16,157 nucleotides of DNA from NCBI GenBank assembly GCA_031273365.1, contig JAISSA010000050.1, positions 1-16,157 on the forward strand, in the 5' to 3' direction. Position numbers and translations under genes: made by a program. Source of the DNA: Synergistaceae bacterium. Lineage in GTDB: Bacteria; Synergistota; Synergistia; Synergistales; Aminobacteriaceae. Below, piece by piece: positions 14,748 to 16,157 of this stretch (positions within the stretch are counted from its first letter, which is position 1; each line of letters opens with the position of its first letter). Under the pieces are notes generated by a model. It searched no databases. It was not told the DNA's origin and worked only from the letters and a program-made list of their open reading frames with translations.

Positions 14748-14870
14748 ATGCGAAAGCAGGAACGTCGCTGGAAAAAACGCAGAGGCAATAAGTACCCTGC
14801 CGAGGTTTTGCTTATTGCCTCTGCGGCCTGCTGGATAGCGGGACTGATTTTCTGGTTCTGCATTCGGTAG
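14748..14870 (+). CDS. Candidate 40-residue single-pass membrane peptide
   Basis: The reading is a strongly basic N-terminus (MRKQERRWKKRRGNK) followed by one hydrophobic segment (YPAEVLLIASAACWIAGLI, then FWFCI) and a final Arg. This is a textbook N-in membrane peptide layout. GGTGAT at 14738-14743 matches the 3' half of the extended Shine-Dalgarno sequence with good aligned spacing for ATG 14748; ATG 14742 would add two residues. Size and topology recall small regulatory membrane proteins or type I toxins, but I recognise no family. The third-position GC is lower than in the neighbouring genes, and a 15-bp inverted repeat lies inside the frame, so a non-coding structured RNA is a real alternative. 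Confidence 0.45.
   Translation: MRKQERRWKKRRGNKYPAEVLLIASAACWIAGLIFWFCIR
14778..14825. repeat. Perfect 15-bp inverted repeat
   Basis: CGCAGAGGCAATAAG (14778-14792) is exactly repeated in reverse complement at 14811-14825, around an 18-nt loop. It would form a very stable RNA hairpin. No U-run follows, so it is not a simple terminator. It falls within the candidate membrane peptide frame, and it includes the TAA of an overlapping 33-codon frame that starts at ATG 14690. Confidence 0.85.
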
Positions 14871-14904
14871 CCAGTGAAAGCTAATGTCAAATGATTCACA
14901 GAGT

Positions 14905-14935
14905 CCAGTGCCCCTTCTCACTGGCTCTTATTATA
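14905..14935 (+). terminator. Possible terminator with an alternative pairing
   Basis: CCAGTG (14905-14910) pairs with CACTGG (14919-14924) around an 8-nt loop and is followed by CTCTTATTATATT. The same right arm can instead pair over nine bases with AGCCAGTGA at 14869-14877. The tail is only moderately U-rich, so termination would be weak. Confidence 0.45.
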
Positions 14936-14961
14936 TTCCTGTCCCTGCCCTCACGCAACCC

Positions 14962-14979
14962 TTACGGGATTTACGGGAT
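14962..14979. repeat. 9-bp tandem duplication (TTACGGGAT)
   Basis: Two identical head-to-tail copies of TTACGGGAT in non-coding DNA. This is the third place in the window with a 9-bp period. Confidence 0.8.
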
Positions 14980-15004
14980 TTCTCCCAACGCAGGGAGGGC
15001 GCAT

Positions 15005-15032
15005 TTGTCTTTTTTACGATAGTGTGTATAAT
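15005..15032 (+). promoter_or_regulatory. Sigma-70-type promoter for rimP-nusA
   Basis: TTGTCT (15005-15010) and a perfect TATAAT (15027-15032) are separated by 16 bases, within the working range. Transcription would start near 15039, about 160 nt before rimP and about 17 nt before a strong intrinsic terminator. It is the best promoter match I see in the window. Confidence 0.65.
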
Positions 15033-15055
15033 GAGTTCAGAATGGATTTTTCCTG

Positions 15056-15086
15056 GAGAGTGGGTTTGCGCCCACTCTCTTTGTTT
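15056..15086 (+). terminator. Intrinsic terminator / attenuator in the rimP-nusA leader
   Basis: GAGAGTGGG (15056-15064) pairs perfectly with CCCACTCTC (15071-15079) around TTTGCG, and TTTGTTT follows. It starts about 17 nt after the predicted transcription start, so a transcript ending here would be only about 45 nt long. It therefore looks like an attenuator of the downstream operon, not the end of an upstream one, though it would also stop read-through. Confidence 0.75.
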
Positions 15087-15105
15087 GAAAGTCTTTGTTT
15101 GAAAG
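15079..15105. repeat. 14-bp direct repeat (CTTTGTTTGAAAG)
   Basis: CTTTGTTTGAAAG occurs at 15079-15091 and again at 15093-15105, a 14-bp period. The first copy contains the U-tract of the leader terminator, and the second overlaps the base of the following stem-loop. Confidence 0.8.
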
Positions 15106-15182
15106 CGCTTTACGTTAAAAGCTTTTTTCAATGCTGTAAGCTCTTTCTTAAATAGGAAAGCTCTTTTTTAACGTCGGGCGCT
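15104..15182 (+). promoter_or_regulatory. Large stem-loop in the rimP leader with a nested terminator-like hairpin
   Basis: AGCGC and ACGTTAAAA (15104-15120) pair with TTTTAACGT and GCGCT (15166-15182), interrupted by a 3x3 internal loop, making 14 base pairs. Inside, AGCT-C-TTTC (15139-15147) pairs with GAAAGCT (15156-15162) and is followed by CTTTTTT. The outer stem uses part of that U-run, so the two structures compete. The stem ends three bases before the GGGGGGAG ribosome-binding site of rimP. Attenuation or control of translation is an inference. Confidence 0.55.
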
Positions 15183-15198
15183 GCGGGGGGAGTCGGCT

Positions 15199-15738
15199 TT
15201 GGGCAAAGAGGAAATGACCCACGAAATTGGAACGATCGTCACGGAACTCGGCTACGAATGTGTGCACGTCGCCTGGACGACGGAATCCGGGAGGCCGGTG
15301 GTGCGGGTTTTCATCGACTCGCTGGGGGGGATAAACATCAGGGACTGCGAGGTGGTTTCGAAGGCGGTGAACCGATATCTGGACGGCAGGGATTCTGCGG
15401 AGCTGAGCGGCAGATACTACCTGGAGGTCAGCTCTCCGGGGCTGGAAAGGCCTCTTTTTACCCCTGCCGATTACCTGCGTTTCGCGGGGAAGGAGGCACG
15501 GATAAAAACTCTGGCGCCGGTCGACGGACGAAAGGTCCACGTGGGAATCATCGCTCAGAGCGACGACGCGTCGGTGACCCTGCTGACCGACGGGGGGCCT
15601 CTGTCCGTTCCGTTTGACCTTGTGGCGCGTTCGACGCTGGTTTACAGAGGACTGGAGCCTCAGGAACCCAGGGGAAAGCAGGGGAGCAGAAAACAAAAAA
15701 TGGGAAAGAACGGCAAGGGACATGAGGAGGAGCGTTGA
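15199..15738 (+). CDS. rimP: Ribosome maturation factor RimP
   Basis: 179 residues. RimP binds the 30S precursor and helps assembly of its head region. The N-terminal domain holds the family signature YYLEVSSPGLERPL near residues 73-86, after VVRVFIDSLGGINIRDCEVV. The C-terminal Sm-like domain follows (FAGKEARIKTLAPVDGRKVH). The tail is Lys/Gly-rich (RGKQGSRKQKMGKNGKGHEE). The TTG start is favoured by GGGGGGAG at 15185-15192, six bases upstream; the ATG at 15214 has a purine-rich site only two bases away. The gene leads the conserved rimP-nusA-infB operon order and abuts nusA. Confidence 0.95.
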   Translation: MGKEEMTHEIGTIVTELGYECVHVAWTTESGRPVVRVFIDSLGGINIRDCEVVSKAVNRYLDGRDSAELSGRYYLEVSSPGLERPLFTPADYLRFAGKEARIKTLAPVDGRKVHVGIIAQSDDASVTLLTDGGPLSVPFDLVARSTLVYRGLEPQEPRGKQGSRKQKMGKNGKGHEEER

Positions 15739-16157
15739 ATGCAGCTGGGGCGCGATTTTTTACGTGCATTGAATCAGATAACCAGGGAGCGGGGGCTTTC
15801 TGTGGAATTGATCGCCTCGAGCCTCGAGGCTGCTCTTATCTCCGCATACAAAAAATATCAGGGAGGCAATCAGGAGGCCGAGGTCCGGATCGATTTCGAG
15901 AGCGGCAACATATCGGTCTGCGAGCTGCGCACCGTGGTGAAGACCGTCGAGTCGAAAGACACGCAGATCACGGCGGCGGACGCAAAAAAACTGGGCTATA
16001 AGGGAATCTCGACCGGGGACGTCCTGCGCATCGAAAAAAATCCGGAGGATTTCGGGCGCATCGCTGCCCAGACGGCGCGGCAGGTGATCATCCAGCGACT
16101 GAAGGACGCGGAGCGGCAGGTCATCTACGAGGAGTTTTCCGACAGGGTCGGGGAGAT
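15739..16157 (+). CDS. nusA: Transcription termination/antitermination factor NusA, N-terminal part
   Basis: 139 complete codons are visible before the window ends. The start MQLGRDFLRALNQITRERGL, followed by LIASSLEAALISAYKKY, is typical of the NusA N-terminal domain that binds RNA polymerase near the RNA exit channel. Later parts KKLGYKGISTGDVLRIEKNP, DFGRIAAQTARQVIIQRLKD and the start of an ERQVIYEEF helix also match. NusA influences pausing, intrinsic termination and antitermination. The ATG follows the rimP stop with no gap, and GAGGAGGAG at 15724-15732 is the ribosome-binding site. The S1, KH and C-terminal domains lie outside the window. Confidence 0.95.
   Translation, partial: MQLGRDFLRALNQITRERGLSVELIASSLEAALISAYKKYQGGNQEAEVRIDFESGNISVCELRTVVKTVESKDTQITAADAKKLGYKGISTGDVLRIEKNPEDFGRIAAQTARQVIIQRLKDAERQVIYEEFSDRVGE

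Larger units (their letters stand above)
14601..15198. other. Structured intergenic region between gltX-linked genes and rimP
   Basis: About 600 nt without a normal-size gene. From left to right it holds a perfect TATAAT (14664-14669) without a good -35, and a hairpin CGATGC/GCATCG (14688-14709). Next comes GTTCGCCTGC pairing with GCAGGAAC (14719-14763, 8 bp with a 2-nt bulge), then a 15-bp perfect inverted repeat inside a possible small membrane peptide gene. A CCAGTG/CACTGG terminator-like hairpin and a two-copy TTACGGGAT tandem (14962-14979) follow. The right end has the rimP promoter, a terminator and a long stem-loop. Longer frames on either strand cross these signals and look spurious. 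Confidence 0.75.

Noticed and set aside
14660..14870. Possible tmRNA, SRP RNA, 6S RNA, RNase P or tRNA
   Set aside because: No diagnostic core sequences of these RNAs (for example the SRP GGAAG-GCAGCC motif or the tRNA TTCGAATC arm) are present.
14884..15102. 72-codon + strand frame in the rimP upstream region
   Set aside because: It crosses the predicted promoter and the terminator hairpin and has no ribosome-binding site.
14931..15131. 66-codon minus-strand frame
   Set aside because: It lies across the terminator and direct repeats of the rimP leader, and has no supporting signals or recognisable similarity.
1..16157. CRISPR arrays, insertion sequences, prophage or integrase genes
   Set aside because: No regular spaced repeats of CRISPR size and no transposase or integrase motifs were seen in any frame; the window looks like core chromosome.

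Overview
This is a GC-rich, densely packed bacterial window. Every gene I can support lies on the + strand, and neighbouring genes often overlap by 1-11 nt. The gene content (a bacterial V/A-type ATPase cluster, a WecA-like/TagA fusion, a fused IspD-IspF enzyme, rlmH-ebfC-recR) together with the base composition suggests an anaerobic bacterium of the Synergistota type. That placement is an inference from gene content; no rRNA or other phylogenetic marker was analysed.

Layout. 1-1570: end of ribH (riboflavin pathway), overlapped by serS. 1571-1760: a non-coding gap with two GC-rich hairpins and a 9-bp tandem array. 1761-10210: an apparent operon of eight genes, namely a WecA-like pseudo-transferase fused to a TagA/WecG glycosyltransferase, a CBS-pair protein, and V-type ATPase stalk (H/G-like), I, K, E, A and B subunits. 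10264-14401: rlmH, ebfC, recR, ispDF and gltX, with the last three joined by ATGA overlaps or a 2-nt gap. 14418-14600: a small acidic protein of unknown function. 14601-15198: about 600 nt of structured intergenic DNA holding a candidate 40-aa membrane peptide, several inverted repeats, a promoter, an intrinsic terminator close to its predicted start site, and a large stem-loop. 15199-end: rimP and the start of nusA.

The most interesting signal is the ATPase. Nucleotide-binding residues of A and B, the arginine finger of B, the membrane subunits and the peripheral-stalk subunits are all present. No gene for the central-stalk subunits C, D or F is in the cluster. The loops of A and B that in relatives form the bearing and catch around the central shaft are shortened (the GEEGYP-type loop of A, the GRRGYPGY-type loop of B, the HPIPDLT loop of B). 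This may be a V-type ATPase with an unusual rotor or none. Its proteolipid keeps a Gln and a Glu-Thr pair at the positions of known Na+ ligands.

Other points of interest: the degenerate WecA-like domain fused to TagA, the attenuator-like leader of rimP-nusA, a probable CTG start for subunit I, and recurring 9-bp tandem arrays.
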